Source of the DNA: Jackrogersella multiformis
Lineage: Eukaryota; Ascomycota; Sordariomycetes; Xylariales; Hypoxylaceae
Direction: 5' to 3'
NCBI GenBank assembly: GCA_902806575.1
Contig: CADCXD010000010.1
Location: 2,852,001 to 2,916,000 of the forward strand
DNA: 64,000 nucleotides
How positions within the stretch are numbered: position 1 is the stretch's first letter; each line of letters starts with the position of its first letter. The notes under the pieces are model-generated. The model was given only the letters and a program-made list of their open reading frames with translations, was not told the DNA's origin and did no database searches. Below are positions 36,841 through 48,523 of the stretch, piece after piece. A program made the translations under genes and the position numbers.

Positions 36841-38479
36841 GGACCTCTCGGTCGGGAAATTCCACGTTTACTGGAGATTTTGGAACTTTGGAATTTTGGA
36901 ATTTCGGAACCGTGTGGTTATTAATACTACTATTAAGATCTTTTAACTGCTAACATGTGTTATTAACTCCATATCTACCTAAGTAATAAGCTAAAGTTAA
37001 TAAGCCTGAGATCAATTCTGTAGTAATACTAAGTATGTAATAGAGAGTTTTGAAGTTGGTTAAAATTTACACTACGAGGGGGAAAAAAAGAATTATCGTG
37101 ACGATTATCGTACAATGTGCCAACAGGAGACATCTACGTCATTTTCTCTCTACCGATGCCAATTATACCTACCATCAAGCCAAGTGGCCAAGATCCGGGG
37201 AAATGCTTGTTTATTTTTATTATGTCTTCAGTCCTGGCTAAGGTCTCACTCTCACGAGCATCAGGTGTGCCGTCGGTTGCAGTTGATGATGATCCACCCA
37301 GTTAGAAGACCAAGTGACGCCGACGGCCTGCCAAAAAGCGCCAAGTTTCAATTATTAACGAGCTCTATCGCACAAACTAACCTCCCTTACCCTTAACCAC
37401 CCTACTAACCCCCCACGGCATCTCCCCTGCTCCCCAAAGTGGTGTGTGGTGTAGGTTCCCTACCTATCTGAAACGCCACCACAGCCCGGCATCTATCGTA
37501 GAGCAGGGAATGATGCACTACGGCGCAGATCTCCAACGCTGTTACGGCATGTCCAGCCGCGCTAGAGCACGCACGAGTTAGCCGGGTGCATCACATAGCC
37601 CACACTCTAACTTGCCTGCTTACCTACTACTGGTACAATACGTGCTAGTGTAGAGATGCCCAACGTGGTTGGTCTGAGATCCCTAAAATAAGCCTGTTGT
37701 AAGACATTGACATCAACAATGATCCATGCGGCCTTATCCCCTTTCATCTCTCTATCTTTTCCCATCCGTCGAATCACCGCCTCCTCCAGCCCGGCTTCCG
37801 AATGCGTCTCTCACATGCTTCCGAAGGTGGTCCCGAAGATCCATGGTCAGCCCAGCTATATTCGAGCGAGAAATATGAGAATATGACCGCAGAAGCCAGA
37901 GGGAAACATCCAGCGATCCGTGCCAGGTGAAGACGGGGGCAGGGGGGGGGGAGGCCGACGGGAATTACCTACGCGCGACGGCATGGAGAGCTGGAGAAAT
38001 GGAGAAGTCATCCGGAAAGGGGTAATGGGTCCGCCCGTCGTTAGACGACGAATTAAGCATATCAAAATCACCAACCAATCAGTGCGAAACTCAGGCCTAG
38101 TCGTTCGAGGTATGCTTGTTCAGATCTGCTCGCCAAGGCTCCGCGTCCCACAGACTCAAGAGCCCTGCCAGCCTCTGCCCTCACACAGCCTGAGTCGATC
38201 ACGATGGCCAAATGCTGATTCAAAAGACGTGATTGACCCTCTCTCATCTATTACTTCCTGTAAATCTTGCCCATAGCGGCAGCTGTGATCCCATAAATCC
38301 ACTTCGCATGGGGGAGTAGCTTAGATTCGATAACAAAGAATATCTGCCCTAGCTAAGTGCAAGCTGCTCTCGGTCGTCGATTGGGAGATCAGCGGTCCCC
38401 TACCGACTAATTTCCTGCTTCATCCCCAAGTCACCTACTCTATCTGTCGTGTTCGCGATCGCAGTCCTCTGGCTTTGGG

Positions 38480-38487
38480 TTATAAAT
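38480..38487 (+). promoter_or_regulatory. Likely TATA box of the pepsin-like protease gene
   Basis: GGTTATAAATACC lies about 220 nt upstream of the ATG at 38703, a consensus core promoter element in pyrimidine-rich surroundings. The leader between carries an AT dinucleotide run (38583-38600). Confidence 0.5.
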
Positions 38488-38702
38488 ACCCGTTTGCCTC
38501 AGTCGGCTTGGACAAACATCTATTTATTCCGTATCTTCAACGCAAGGGGGTCTCTAACCACCAACACGGAAAGGCACATCTAAATATATATATATATACT
38601 AAATAAGTATATATACTACGCTCACTTTCATCCGCTGTATCCATTCGTTTTCCGGAAATCAACCTTTCAACAATATTGTATATTCTATCTATTATATTCA
38701 CA

Positions 38703-40019
38703 ATGGTTGGCTCAGCTGGTAAATTCGCCGTCGCGGCCGCCGTCGCTGGTCTCGCAACCGCAACTCCCACGCCCCCGACAGCCAAGGTTGGGACCTTTTC
38801 CACGCCCCCAACGGCCAAGGTTGGGACCTTTTCCGTCCCTCAGGTCAAGAACCCCGGCTTCAAGGCACACGGTCCCGCGCAGCTCGCCAGGACGTACCTC
38901 AAGTATGGCGTCCAGCTGCCGGATGGCCTCTCTAAGATCATGGCCGACCTGAAGGTCTTTCGACGTGACAGCGGAAGCGCCAAGGCCACCCCGGAGCAGT
39001 ACGATATCCAGTACCTGACTCCCGTGTCGATTGGTACTCCGGCCCAGACGCTCAACCTGGACTTCGACTCTGGCTCTTCGGATCTCTGGGTCTTCAGCAC
39101 AGAGCTCCCGTCCAGCTCTATTAACGGACAGACTCCGTACGACCCCAGCAAGAGCACTAGCTCTAAGGAGCTAAACGGTGCCAGCTGGCAGATCTCATAC
39201 GGTGATGGCAGCTCGTCCAGCGGTGTCGTCTACACGGATACCGTTGCTGTCGGCGGTGTTACGTTCAAGAGCCAGGCCGTCGAGGCTGCGAACAAAGTCT
39301 CGTCGCAATTCCAGAGCGACACCAACAACGACGGCCTCCTAGGCCTCGCCTTCAGCAGCATCAACACGGTGCAGCCCACGGCGCAGAAGACTTTCTTCGA
39401 CAACGTCGCGTCCAGCCTGGACATTGCGGCCTGGACCGCCGATCTCAAGTACCACGAAGGTAGGACCCCTTGGATTCCCAAATGTTGGGTTTCGCGAAAG
39501 TTGCTAACGCTTTGACCAGCTGGTACTTATGACTTCGGCATTATCGACCAGTCCAAGTACACCGGTGAGATCACCTACACAGATGTAGACAGCAGCCAAG
39601 GTTTCTGGAGCTTCAGCTCGACCGGCTACGGCGTCGGCAACACGAGCTTCAAGGCGACGGCCTTCGACGGCATTGCCGACACTGGCACGACTCTCGCCCT
39701 GCTGCCGACAACGATCGTGACGGCGTACTACAGGCAGGTATCTGGTGCTAAGCTCGACAACACCCAAGGCGGATACACGTTCCCTTGCTCCGCTAAACTG
39801 CCCGACTTCGTGTTCGGCGTTGAGGCCGCCAAGATCACGATCCCCGGCCAGTTCATCAACTACGCTCCCGTCGACGACACGACCTGCTTCGGCGGCATCC
39901 AGACCGACGAGGGCATCGGCTTCTCTATCCTCGGCGACGTCGCTCTCAAGGCGGCCTTCGTCGTTTTCGACCAGTCCCAGGGCAGCCCGCGACTGGGCTG
40001 GGCCAACAAGAGCCAGTAA
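38703..40019 (+). CDS. Secreted pepsin-like aspartic protease (family A1)
   Basis: Two exons (38703-39459, 39520-40019) encode 418 residues. Signal peptide about 1-20, propeptide to about residue 88 (ending KVFRR, a likely processing point), then the mature enzyme. The first catalytic Asp is Asp122 in [10 protein letters not shown] (DSG instead of the commoner DTG, which is usual in some fungal penicillopepsins), the second Asp306 in [12 protein letters not shown]; the flap carries [10 protein letters not shown], and the C terminus ends with [13 protein letters not shown]. Two cysteines (CSAKL and TTCFGG) form the typical disulfide. Known: acid endoproteases like aspergillopepsin for nutrition or virulence. 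Odd: an 11-residue unit [11 protein letters not shown] is perfectly duplicated at the start of the propeptide. Confidence 0.94.
38769..38834 (+). repeat. In-frame 33-nt tandem duplication within the protease gene
   Basis: Two adjacent 33-nt copies differ at two positions (CCGACAGCC versus CCAACGGCC), both synonymous, so both encode [11 protein letters not shown]. Confidence 0.95.
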
Positions 40020-40627
40020 ATAGTTGGCATTACCAAGACATCTGGGTACTCACCCGTATTCCTCATTGAAGGCTCCACATTATGGTCTCGGGAGGGGGTG
40101 AATGGACGGGTGGGTTGATAGGTGAATCAGGGGTGGGTTGGGGATGACCAGGTGGTTTATGTTTGTATATGATTCATGCTACGTGATGCGCGCGCATTAT
40201 GGTTAGATGCGGCGCTCTGTATATCACTTTCTCGGGCGAAAATAAATTCGATTAGAAGGTTACCACATAGCTACCTACTTGAAATTCTTGCGATTCCCTA
40301 GATTTTACGAAGGCTTATGGGTAACTAGGTAGTATTCATCTGCCTAGGCACGTAAAATATTCACATTATCTGGTTACGGTAGTATCTACCTACCTAGAGA
40401 GGTAGGTTATGATACTTTTCATAATCAGGAGGCAAGCCCAGGAAAGCGATCACCAAGAGCTTAGACTACGGTCCCACAATCTTCAACCAGCATTGCGACG
40501 AATCAGCTCTATAGACTAGACCTCATATTCCCCTTATACCTATATCCAAGTATCGTAAAGTCATAAGAACCATTGCAGTCGTGATATCCTACGCCATCTG
40601 CTATCTTCTATATACTCGACATACCCT
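40020..40627. other. Convergent spacer
   Basis: 3' flanks of the protease and the phosphoesterase, AT-rich toward 40250-40420 with CTACCTACCTAGAGAGGTAGG. No gene seen. Confidence 0.5.
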
Positions 40628-43056
40628 TTATTTCTGGTCATCACCCACGCAGATAATACGCCCCTCGACCCTCGGCGCTATCGCTCGGGTCCAATCTACC
40701 TGGAATTCGTTGCTTTTAAGTTCCTCGCCGAGCTGGCTTTCGACCTGAGCGATGCGCATCCATTTAACGAAAACCCTGCGCATTATCTGGATCTCCCGGT
40801 CGATCTTCTCTATCTCGCTGACGTCCACTTGATCCTGGTTCGCGTTTGTATCGTTGTCTTCGTCGTTATCAGTCTCGTCAACCGAGGTAGCCCATGCCTT
40901 CCGTTCCCGGATCTTTTGCGGTGTCCAGTTATCCCAGCCCGAAGTCTTCGTAGGTGCCGTCGGACTCACCGGGCTCGCCGCAGGGTTGTGGTGGATATGT
41001 GTTTTACCGACTTTGCTAGTAACACGGTCCCAATGCTTACCGACTGGGAAATGTTAGTTTACAAGTTTTCTAATTCATTTTTAGAGGTAGCAGATATCGC
41101 GGCCCGATACTACTAGCCTAACTAGGTAAATACCGGATCTGCGCAGTCTTGGCATAGAAATAGAGGTGATGGGGAAATATATTCGGAGGCGGTGGGAGAG
41201 CCGCTTAGTGAATAAGGGGGTTTCCTTACTATTGTTTCCCCAGTACTTCCACTGCCCCATTACACGGAGTGACATGAAGTACTGACGAAGCATCATCGAT
41301 ATCAGTATCCCATTCTCTTCAGACACAATTTCTTCCGCTTTGCCGCCTTCCTCTTCTATCAGAAGACTGTCGTATCCGTCCTTTCCACGGGCCATATAGC
41401 CTCGAGTCACTAGGACATATTTCCTAGCCATGTCTATTGGCTCGCCGCCGATGGTGGCTGAGACTATACGCGACCCGGTAGGCTTACGACCATCATACTT
41501 GAAGGTGATGTTCGACACCTGCGGGAAGCGGCCCTCAAGTGCCGGATACTGAGACAAGCCGTTTTCTAGCGCGTCCCAGATACCCTGGCCAGTGACCTTG
41601 ATCACCACAACGGGATCCTCAAACGGGAAACAGTTCATCTGTTAATAGGATCAGTTCGTAACTCTAGGTGCCCAATCCTAGAATTGGCGATGGATGGAGT
41701 GGTCGCCTACAATATCCTTCAACAAGATCGGCCCAGGTGGATAGACCTGATCGCCCCTGACAGTGCCCGACGCCATCATACTACAATCCCCCGAGTAGTA
41801 GTGGCGCATAATATCGCACACCCAGTTGGCGATGTTGCTCTCCATTGAACGCACAGTTTTAAATCGAGCATCTAAAGGCGCAGCTGTTTTTCTCATTAGA
41901 TCGAGGTAAGAAATATGACATTTTGGTGGTAGGCGACGTACATGTGTAGCCGATGGTTTTTTGGAGCGTCGTATTCAGATGAGCAGTCAGCTTCTCGACC
42001 AGCTCGGCGGTCGCCCCGTGCTCTGGAATCGCAGATGTGGCGTCCCGCCGTATAATGTCGATATCCCACCTACCCGAGTTGTCATCTCGCCGCCTAGCTT
42101 CGAGGTAGCTCAGTTGCTTAAAATCAGTCCCCGAGCGTAGAACATGCGTTCCTTTGATGAGGCTATGACTATAGTAATGGTCATGACCTCCGAGAATGAT
42201 GTCGATAAGACCATCAGTCTGCTCGGCTAGCTTGTTGTCGTTCGGCTCCCGCATGTGGGTTAGGGCTATGACGATTTCGGCTCCCTCGGCTCGTAGTTTT
42301 GGGACAAGCTCCTTAGCGGTCTCTGTGGCGGACCTGTAGATGAGATCAGGAGGCAGGCTGTTAATTGTGGCGAGCCATTCACGTTCGCCGAGCCCTATCA
42401 AGCCGATCTTGACCCCGTTAGAAGAGGTTATTATGTGAGTCTTTTTGCAATGTCCGATAGGGACCGATTCTCCTAGGGCAGGATCCAATACATTTGCTAT
42501 CATCCAGGGAAACTTGCACTTGGATGATAGATGCTTGAACTGGCGGACTCCAAAGTCAAGATCGTGATTCTATTCGTGGCATAAGTACCCAGCTGCATTC
42601 ACGGGAATAGGTAGGTCAGGTTTAGGCCAAATACATACTCCTAAAGCGGCAGCATCTGTCCCTATGGTGTTCAAGAATGGCACCATGTGATCACCTGCCA
42701 ATATTTGTTGATTAGTCTACGACTCTTCGGCCACCACTCATACTCACAATAGCAAATCCGGGCTTGAGAGGGGAAATCCAGGTACCTTTGGTGACAGAAC
42801 TCTCCAAGCTCGGATTGAATGCATCTCCGGAGAACAGCGTGAGCAACTTGGGCTGTCCATCGAATTTTTCATTTTCTTCATAATATTTTATGAGTGTCAT
42901 GAAACGTGAGACACCTCCCACGGGCTCACTCGATGAGGGTGACAGGTGATAGACGTCGTTATAATGGACGAGTCTCAAGTCCGGGGCTCTACGATGAGTT
43001 CCCGAGCTGTAAGTGACGGATTCATCAGGAGGCACCTCTGTCTTCTTTGCTGGCAT
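40628..43056 (-). CDS. 5'-nucleotidase/UshA-family metallophosphoesterase (intracellular)
   Basis: Six exons (43056-42786, 42694-42639, 42569-41942, 41883-41711, 41638-41230, 41043-40628) encode 650 residues in phase. The N-terminal calcineurin-like domain shows the metal-binding sets HYNDVYHL, LFSGDAFNP, ALG-NHDLDFG (spanning an intron), ALTHMREPND and LGGHDHYY. The C-terminal nucleotidase domain shows LDARFKTVRSMESN, GTVRGDQVYPPG and NCFPFEDPVVVIKVTGQ. A charged Asp/Asn-rich tail (DETDNDEDNDTNAN) follows residue 550. No signal peptide, unlike secreted UshA-type enzymes, so probably cytosolic. Known: the fold hydrolyses 5'-nucleotides or related phosphoesters; the exact substrate here is unknown. 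The last intron is long (186 nt). Confidence 0.9.
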
Positions 43057-43841
43057 ATTTATATAGGTTTATATATGAAGGAATGGGTAAGATGTATTTA
43101 GGCGAACGGAAGAAGAAGAAAATGTAACTATATGAAAGATTGAAGGCGGTAAGGGAATAACTACCTAGGTACATATGTACATCCTACCTAAGGTACCTTA
43201 GGTACCTATGTATGTAGGTTAGGCTAGGTCTAGGTAGGTACCTAAGACTTACATGTAGGTATCGCTTCTACTTGATTCGTAATTCGACGAGGATTAGTGG
43301 GACGCGCCACGGTAGGGGAGCTACGCTAATAAGCTGGCGAATAGGGGCGCCTTGGTTAATTATCCACTACATTTCAGAGGCAGCTTCGATGTTCCAACTT
43401 CTCTGCTAGGAACTAGCTGCCTACTATCTAGGTACCTAGGTACTACTCAGTTATCATAAATAACATTTCAAGTCAGATTCGATTCCGAGTTCTCAACACA
43501 ACAAACAACACAGATGACATGAATAAAAAAATGGGATGGATATCACTTATACATCAATAAATATCATGTCGTGATACGTCGCACATAGAACCGATCTCAC
43601 CTATCAGGGGAAATATCAGGTACCTATCGCCGACATGCATATGATACGCATACGCGCCAGCTCAATTATAAAAATCCGGTTTCGGATCGTCGAAGGCTGA
43701 ATGGAGCATGTTCATATTCCTTTTCAAATCGTCGAGTGTCAGATCTTCTCTTCTCACTTCGAACTTGCATGTTGAATACATAATTTCCTCTCCCTTCAGT
43801 ACCGTATAAACACCTAACCATCTGTGAAGTCCAATCGCTCT
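43057..43841. other. Intergenic region with dense palindromic repeats
   Basis: The 5' flank of the phosphoesterase gene. A very dense block of TACCTAGGTA / CCTTAGGTACC motifs occupies 43159-43260, with another at 43430-43445. No coding ORF. Confidence 0.6.
43159..43260. repeat. Block of CCTAGGTA-type palindromes
   Basis: About eight overlapping copies of ACCTAGGT/TACCTTAGGTACC-like units in 100 bases, self-complementary. The densest example of a motif found in almost every intergenic region of the window. Confidence 0.75.
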
Positions 43842-45422
43842 CTAAGGCTCTCCTGGCCAGATCGAGTTGGCAAGTTCTCTTACTAGCTTCAACTTCGCAA
43901 CCATGTCATCATGCGTTACGGCGTTGCCAAGATGGTGACTGGCAAATCCGCACTGTGGGCTGACGCTGAGTCGCTTGAGAGCTTCCTCGCGGGTCTGGCC
44001 CGCGCCTTTCGCGATGATACCAGCCGCCTGGAAGACTCTGTTGCGCATCTCTTCGATGTCCTCGAGCTCGGGGAACTTGCTGGTGATGACACCGAGGACG
44101 ACGTTCTTGTGCGCAGGCAATTCCTTCAGAGGCTCGAAGTTGCCTGCTCGCTCTGTGTCGTATTCCAGAAAGTACGTGTCGGCGTCGATGTTGTTGAAGA
44201 GCTTGGTAGCGATTCGGTCGTATCCGCCCTCCGAGAAATGTCTACTGTTGGCGAAGTTGCCTCGGCAGAGGTGAATCCCCAAGTGCATATCAGCCGGCCG
44301 CGATGACACGCAGTCATTATACAGCTTAATGTACGAGTCAAGGAGAGCGTCGGAATCTTCGCCATCCGCCTTGAATCCAGCGAGCATCTTCTCGTCGCAG
44401 AAGTCTACAATTGTACCTTCAGTTAGCATTTGCCTATCCGCCCACGCCCTAAGCGTTGCATTCCTCACTTACACGCTAAATTAGGGTCGTCGATGGTAGC
44501 GTTTCGACAGCCATTGTCATATAGAAGCTGCAGTTCCTACGGGGTCTAGGATTAGCGAAGGATACCTCGATATATAGCTAAATTTTCATAATCATCATCG
44601 GAGAAGCCATAGGTATCATGCTTCGACACCGAAGCGTGTCAACAATATGACTAATGTCAAGACTTAACATACTGTTTGGTAGGCTTTGGCAATATCGGCA
44701 AAGTATTCGTCATCGCTGGCATATATCTCTTTCGGGTATGCTTTGCCTTTCTTATATCGCAGATGATACCTAAAATATCCTAAGAGTCAGCGATTTTGCG
44801 GTCGTTGATATTAGGAAGAAACGTTGACAAACTCGCAGCATCGAGTGACAGAAATAGGAGCTTACCATTCAGGGGCGGCTAATGTTATCTTTAACTCTTT
44901 GACTTTATCGGCAGGCACTAATTTCTTCAGGTAGTTCCAGTCGGACAGATACGCGCTTCCCGCGTGCTTGATCTTGCCGACGCAGACAATCGTCTCCCCC
45001 GGTTTATGACCCGTCTCGGCTGGGTGATATAAGAGGTCAGCCCGCTCGACCGAAAACCGCGGCGTCGTCCCCTACTCCAAGAAAGACTCACTAAACGCGG
45101 CAGTATCCGGCACGTACATCCGGAACATATCCCACTCTGGATTCATGATCTCCTCGAATCCGTCGAGGCTGGGGAAGAAGGTTCCCCAAAACTGATGCCG
45201 CCTGTATTCTCCATCGTTGATAGCGTGGAACCCGAGATCGAGTTGGAGCTTCACGATATCATTGATAGCCTTGTCCTCGATTGCATGGAGTTCTGTGTCC
45301 TTCACGATCTCGACGGCCTTCTTGTCGTCAAGCTGAATACGCTTTTCGCTTAATTCTGCAGGGCGGAGGAAACTGCCCAAGTGCTCGGCACGGAAGGGTG
45401 GTCTTTGCTTGTTAGCCGGCAT
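43842..45422 (-). CDS. MetE-like (cobalamin-independent methionine synthase C-terminal type) methyltransferase
   Basis: Five exons (45422-45092, 45019-44866, 44769-44673, 44536-44473, 44404-43842) encode 402 residues. The start PPFRAEHLGSFLRP, the block DGEYRRHQFWGTF and GCRNATIDDPNLAYFC match the single-domain MetE-C/UROD-like family. Candidate zinc ligands are visible: LGIHLCRGN (His-x-Cys), FLEYD (Glu) and SPQCGFASHH (Cys). Known: full-length MetE has two barrels and 760-odd residues; this protein carries only one catalytic barrel, so it is not the main methionine synthase. It probably moves a methyl group to or from a thiol, substrate unknown. The splice at NLA|Y needs the donor GCGT|GTAAG. 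Same strand as the phosphoesterase, but 0.8 kb away, so no inferred link. Confidence 0.9.
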
Positions 45423-47134
45423 ATCCGCTATAGATCAAGATCGGTGTGACTATTTAGAGCCTGGCCGAATTCTCTCGGCTGAATAGGGAGGACAGACTAT
45501 CCGTTGACTTTGCCTGCTAGTCGAAGAGTTCAAGAGTTCAAGAGTTCAAGAGCTTATAAGAGCAACAGGAACGATAGGGCGAGGAATATTGAGAGCAAAG
45601 ACAGGACGTCATCCCTTTTATCTATCTCGTCCATCTATTGCCAAGTTCTGACGGGGATACTCTCCCCCCGGGCTCGATTGGACGAGGAGAGCTGCGGAGA
45701 AGTAAACAAGGGGCATCGTGACTACCTACCAATGCCCGGGACCCCGGGTAGACTATACGGTGAGGGGGACAAGCCGTCCGAGGGCGGCAAAGGATCCGTT
45801 AATAGTTACAGATAACGTACAGTTTTATGTATGTTGGCGGGCTGGCTTACCACATGCGGGTTAGTGGTACTTAAGACTTTCGGCTTGGGGGAAGTCGATG
45901 TTGCGTCTAAAACACGACTACGCACTGCCGTCCTTGGAGCGCAATAATTTCCCCGTTTTCTCCACGGATTCTCTTCACCCAAACCCCTGCTCGCCCCCGC
46001 CTTTCCGCCTTTGTCAATGCTGACTTTACAACTACACACGACGTATGATGCCGGTGAGTGGCAAGTAAACATCAAGATGCTTCAGCTGTAACACACTGTG
46101 TGTTTTATGTATATATAAAGTTCCCATATCGTGTGATCATCTGATACGAATGTGTAAATAATTGCCTCAACTCTCCAACACCATCTTTATAACACATATG
46201 TTCATCATGTAGTTAGTTATGTTTAAGGGGTTACCTACTATACGATTACTATCGGTTGTTTACCTAGTCCATATATTAAGTATTCCTTTTAACACTGCTT
46301 ACCTCCTATATTAACTTAAGTACGTAAACATTGGTATCTTTTCATAATTCCCCATGTCGTTATGCTAACTCGTACTTAGCCTACGAGTTGGTTCATACAA
46401 TACGCTTCGAATGTAATATAATAGTAATATATTATCGCTTGGGTTAATTACCCTAGATAGGCCAAATTGGAGGAATTATATTATAACATTGTTCGTACCA
46501 TGCTTCGTACCATATTACATAGTTCTTCCGGTCTTGCATTCATCAACATGTCAAAACCCGGGGTTTCCAAAAGACTAGACAGTGCCGGCACGCTTTAGCT
46601 TCTTTCGATATTAGGTAGACACATTGATACCTTGGTATACTAACAGATAGGTACCGATACTAATGCAGCATTCGGAAATCGAATCTATCCTTATAATTAT
46701 AATTCTGCGCCTATTTCTACTCGTTACGATGCTTTAATGTTATATTTTTATACTTCGTCTTTGGGGAATTCCGTTATGCAATGGTGTATTCTGCCTAGGT
46801 ACCTACCTGGTATATATAGGTAGGTACCTTAGGTATGTATGCACTTATAAGGTGCGTTACCATATCGGGTGATTAAATACCCCCACCATTGGAGGATATC
46901 CCTAGGAACACAACCTACTAGGAACCTACCCACCTACATACCTCCTAGGGTAACATTATCGTCATCATCAAACGGGAACATACCTCCAGCTATCCCATTA
47001 CTTAATACCTGCCTACCTAGCTAGCCAAAGGGTATCAGCATCGACCAAGATACCAATAAAAATATATTCCCAAACTAAAATTTGAAACCCACCTACATAG
47101 GTACCTACCTAGGTAGATTACCTCATTCGTAATC
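45423..47134. other. Divergent intergenic region
   Basis: Carries the promoters of the MetE-like and F-box genes. A tandem AGAGTTCA repeat (about 45524-45554), then AT-rich DNA with palindromes around 46795-46842 and 47093-47117. No gene seen. Confidence 0.5.
45524..45554 (+). repeat. Tandem octamer repeat
   Basis: Three AGAGTTCA units followed by a degenerate fourth, about 100 nt upstream of the MetE-like start. Confidence 0.85.
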
Positions 47135-48523
47135 ATGGACAATGTACCTCCCGAGCTGTTGTTATACATATTCGAGTTTCTCGATAGCCCAGCTCCGTCA
47201 CAGCTACGACTTCATGATGAACCGAGCGAAGACATGTTAGAGGCCAAGCCTCCACTCTCGCAGGACCTCAAGTCCGTTTCCTTCGTCTGCAGGACTTGGA
47301 GGACTCTGGTGCTTCCTATCTTGTTCCGTCACATCTTATGGAGACCCAAGATATCCTCTCTCCGCGCCTTCACTATGAACCCCATACCACTCCTGCGCTT
47401 CCTGGAGGATAACCGGTTGGACCGCGTCGTTACGACATTTACCATGGTTGTGGACTTCGTGGACAAGGAGGCAGATGCCAGACACATCACTCCCGAGATA
47501 AGGGCCGTCGATCTTGAATGGTTATGGGATCAGCTCCTCTCAGTTATTGATCCTCTGAGATTTACTATTATTGCTCCTCCTACTACGCTTGCTGCTTTCA
47601 TGTCTCGGATGCTATTCCTAGACGACGCCTGGTCCTTTAGCATTCCCTATCATATTCTCTCGCTTGCTCGGACCACAAGAGGACCTTCACGTGATAAGTC
47701 GTCGGGTGAACATGTAGAGGCGCATCTATCAGATCTTCAACTCTCACCCCGGCAGCACGACACTAGAAGAGCTTCCCCACCGGTAGCAGCAGGTCCTTCT
47801 ACAGGAATGGTGGCAGCAGGTCCTTCCACAGGAATACGATATCGACAGCCGCCGGCATGCCCACTCTTCACCGCTCGCCCCTGGACTTCAATCCTCCTGA
47901 ACGAAGGCTCATCTACCCGGGTCTACCGGACATACGAATTCTTCCTCCGGCGACCACCGTCTATGCTCGGAGCTCTCCTCGGGTGCGAGGAACATCCCAA
48001 CGACACACCTCTCATACCGCCTACCGTGGTTGACTTTAATTACATCGCCATATTCCCCCTTTCGTCCCACGTCGAAATCCTTTTCCAGCACTTACCCAAG
48101 ATTGAGCGCCTCTTTGTGCAGCTAACCCCCGGACCGGGGACTCGGCTCCTGGACAGCGAGCGCGACATGAAGCACATCGACATGACTGACCTATGGATGG
48201 AGCGCAACACGGCTTACAACTCCCTCATGCGCGAGCTGACGTTTGCCGGAAACCCAGCAGCGCACCCGGGGAACTGGGCGACCCTGCAAGTTTTCGAGAG
48301 CGGAGACTCGGCGGACCGGGAGGCCTGGGAAATGGCCGTGGAGTACGTCAAGCGCAGCGGTGTTAGAAGTTGGAGGGTAGAGCGGGAGGGCGTGTTTGTG
48401 AAGCGCGGCGACGACGGAAATAGCCCTGATGCCAACCGGGAGATTGACGGTCACATTGTAACCACAGGTTTTCCCGGAGAACCGATTTTGTCAGTATCGC
48501 CCCTTTCTTTACTTTCTCGATAA
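47135..48523 (+). CDS. F-box protein
   Basis: An intronless 462-residue ORF. The first 60 or so residues form an F-box: MDNVPPELLLYIFEFLDSP, then SVSFVCRTWRTLVLPILFRH, a pattern that binds Skp1 in SCF ubiquitin ligases. The rest has no leucine-rich repeat or WD pattern that I can identify; fungi carry many such proteins with unassigned substrate domains. The middle has a 9-residue direct repeat (VAAGPSTGM / VAAGPSTGI) in a low-complexity stretch. The Pro-rich DSPAPSQLRLHDEPSED insert splits the F-box. Role inferred: substrate receptor for ubiquitination. Confidence 0.82.
   Translation: MDNVPPELLLYIFEFLDSPAPSQLRLHDEPSEDMLEAKPPLSQDLKSVSFVCRTWRTLVLPILFRHILWRPKISSLRAFTMNPIPLLRFLEDNRLDRVVTTFTMVVDFVDKEADARHITPEIRAVDLEWLWDQLLSVIDPLRFTIIAPPTTLAAFMSRMLFLDDAWSFSIPYHILSLARTTRGPSRDKSSGEHVEAHLSDLQLSPRQHDTRRASPPVAAGPSTGMVAAGPSTGIRYRQPPACPLFTARPWTSILLNEGSSTRVYRTYEFFLRRPPSMLGALLGCEEHPNDTPLIPPTVVDFNYIAIFPLSSHVEILFQHLPKIERLFVQLTPGPGTRLLDSERDMKHIDMTDLWMERNTAYNSLMRELTFAGNPAAHPGNWATLQVFESGDSADREAWEMAVEYVKRSGVRSWRVEREGVFVKRGDDGNSPDANREIDGHIVTTGFPGEPILSVSPLSLLSR
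47783..47836 (+). repeat. In-frame 27-nt tandem repeat in the F-box gene
   Basis: Two 27-nt units encode VAAGPSTGM and VAAGPSTGI and differ at three positions. Confidence 0.9.

Larger units (their letters stand above)
34934..38702. other. Gene-poor 3.8-kb region
   Basis: No ORF with coding character. It contains a decamer tandem repeat (36801-36840), poly-G around 37936-37952, several CCTAGGTAGG palindromes (35380, 35515, 36005, 36460) and, at its end, the promoter of the pepsin-like protease with a TATA box at 38480-38487. Confidence 0.55.
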
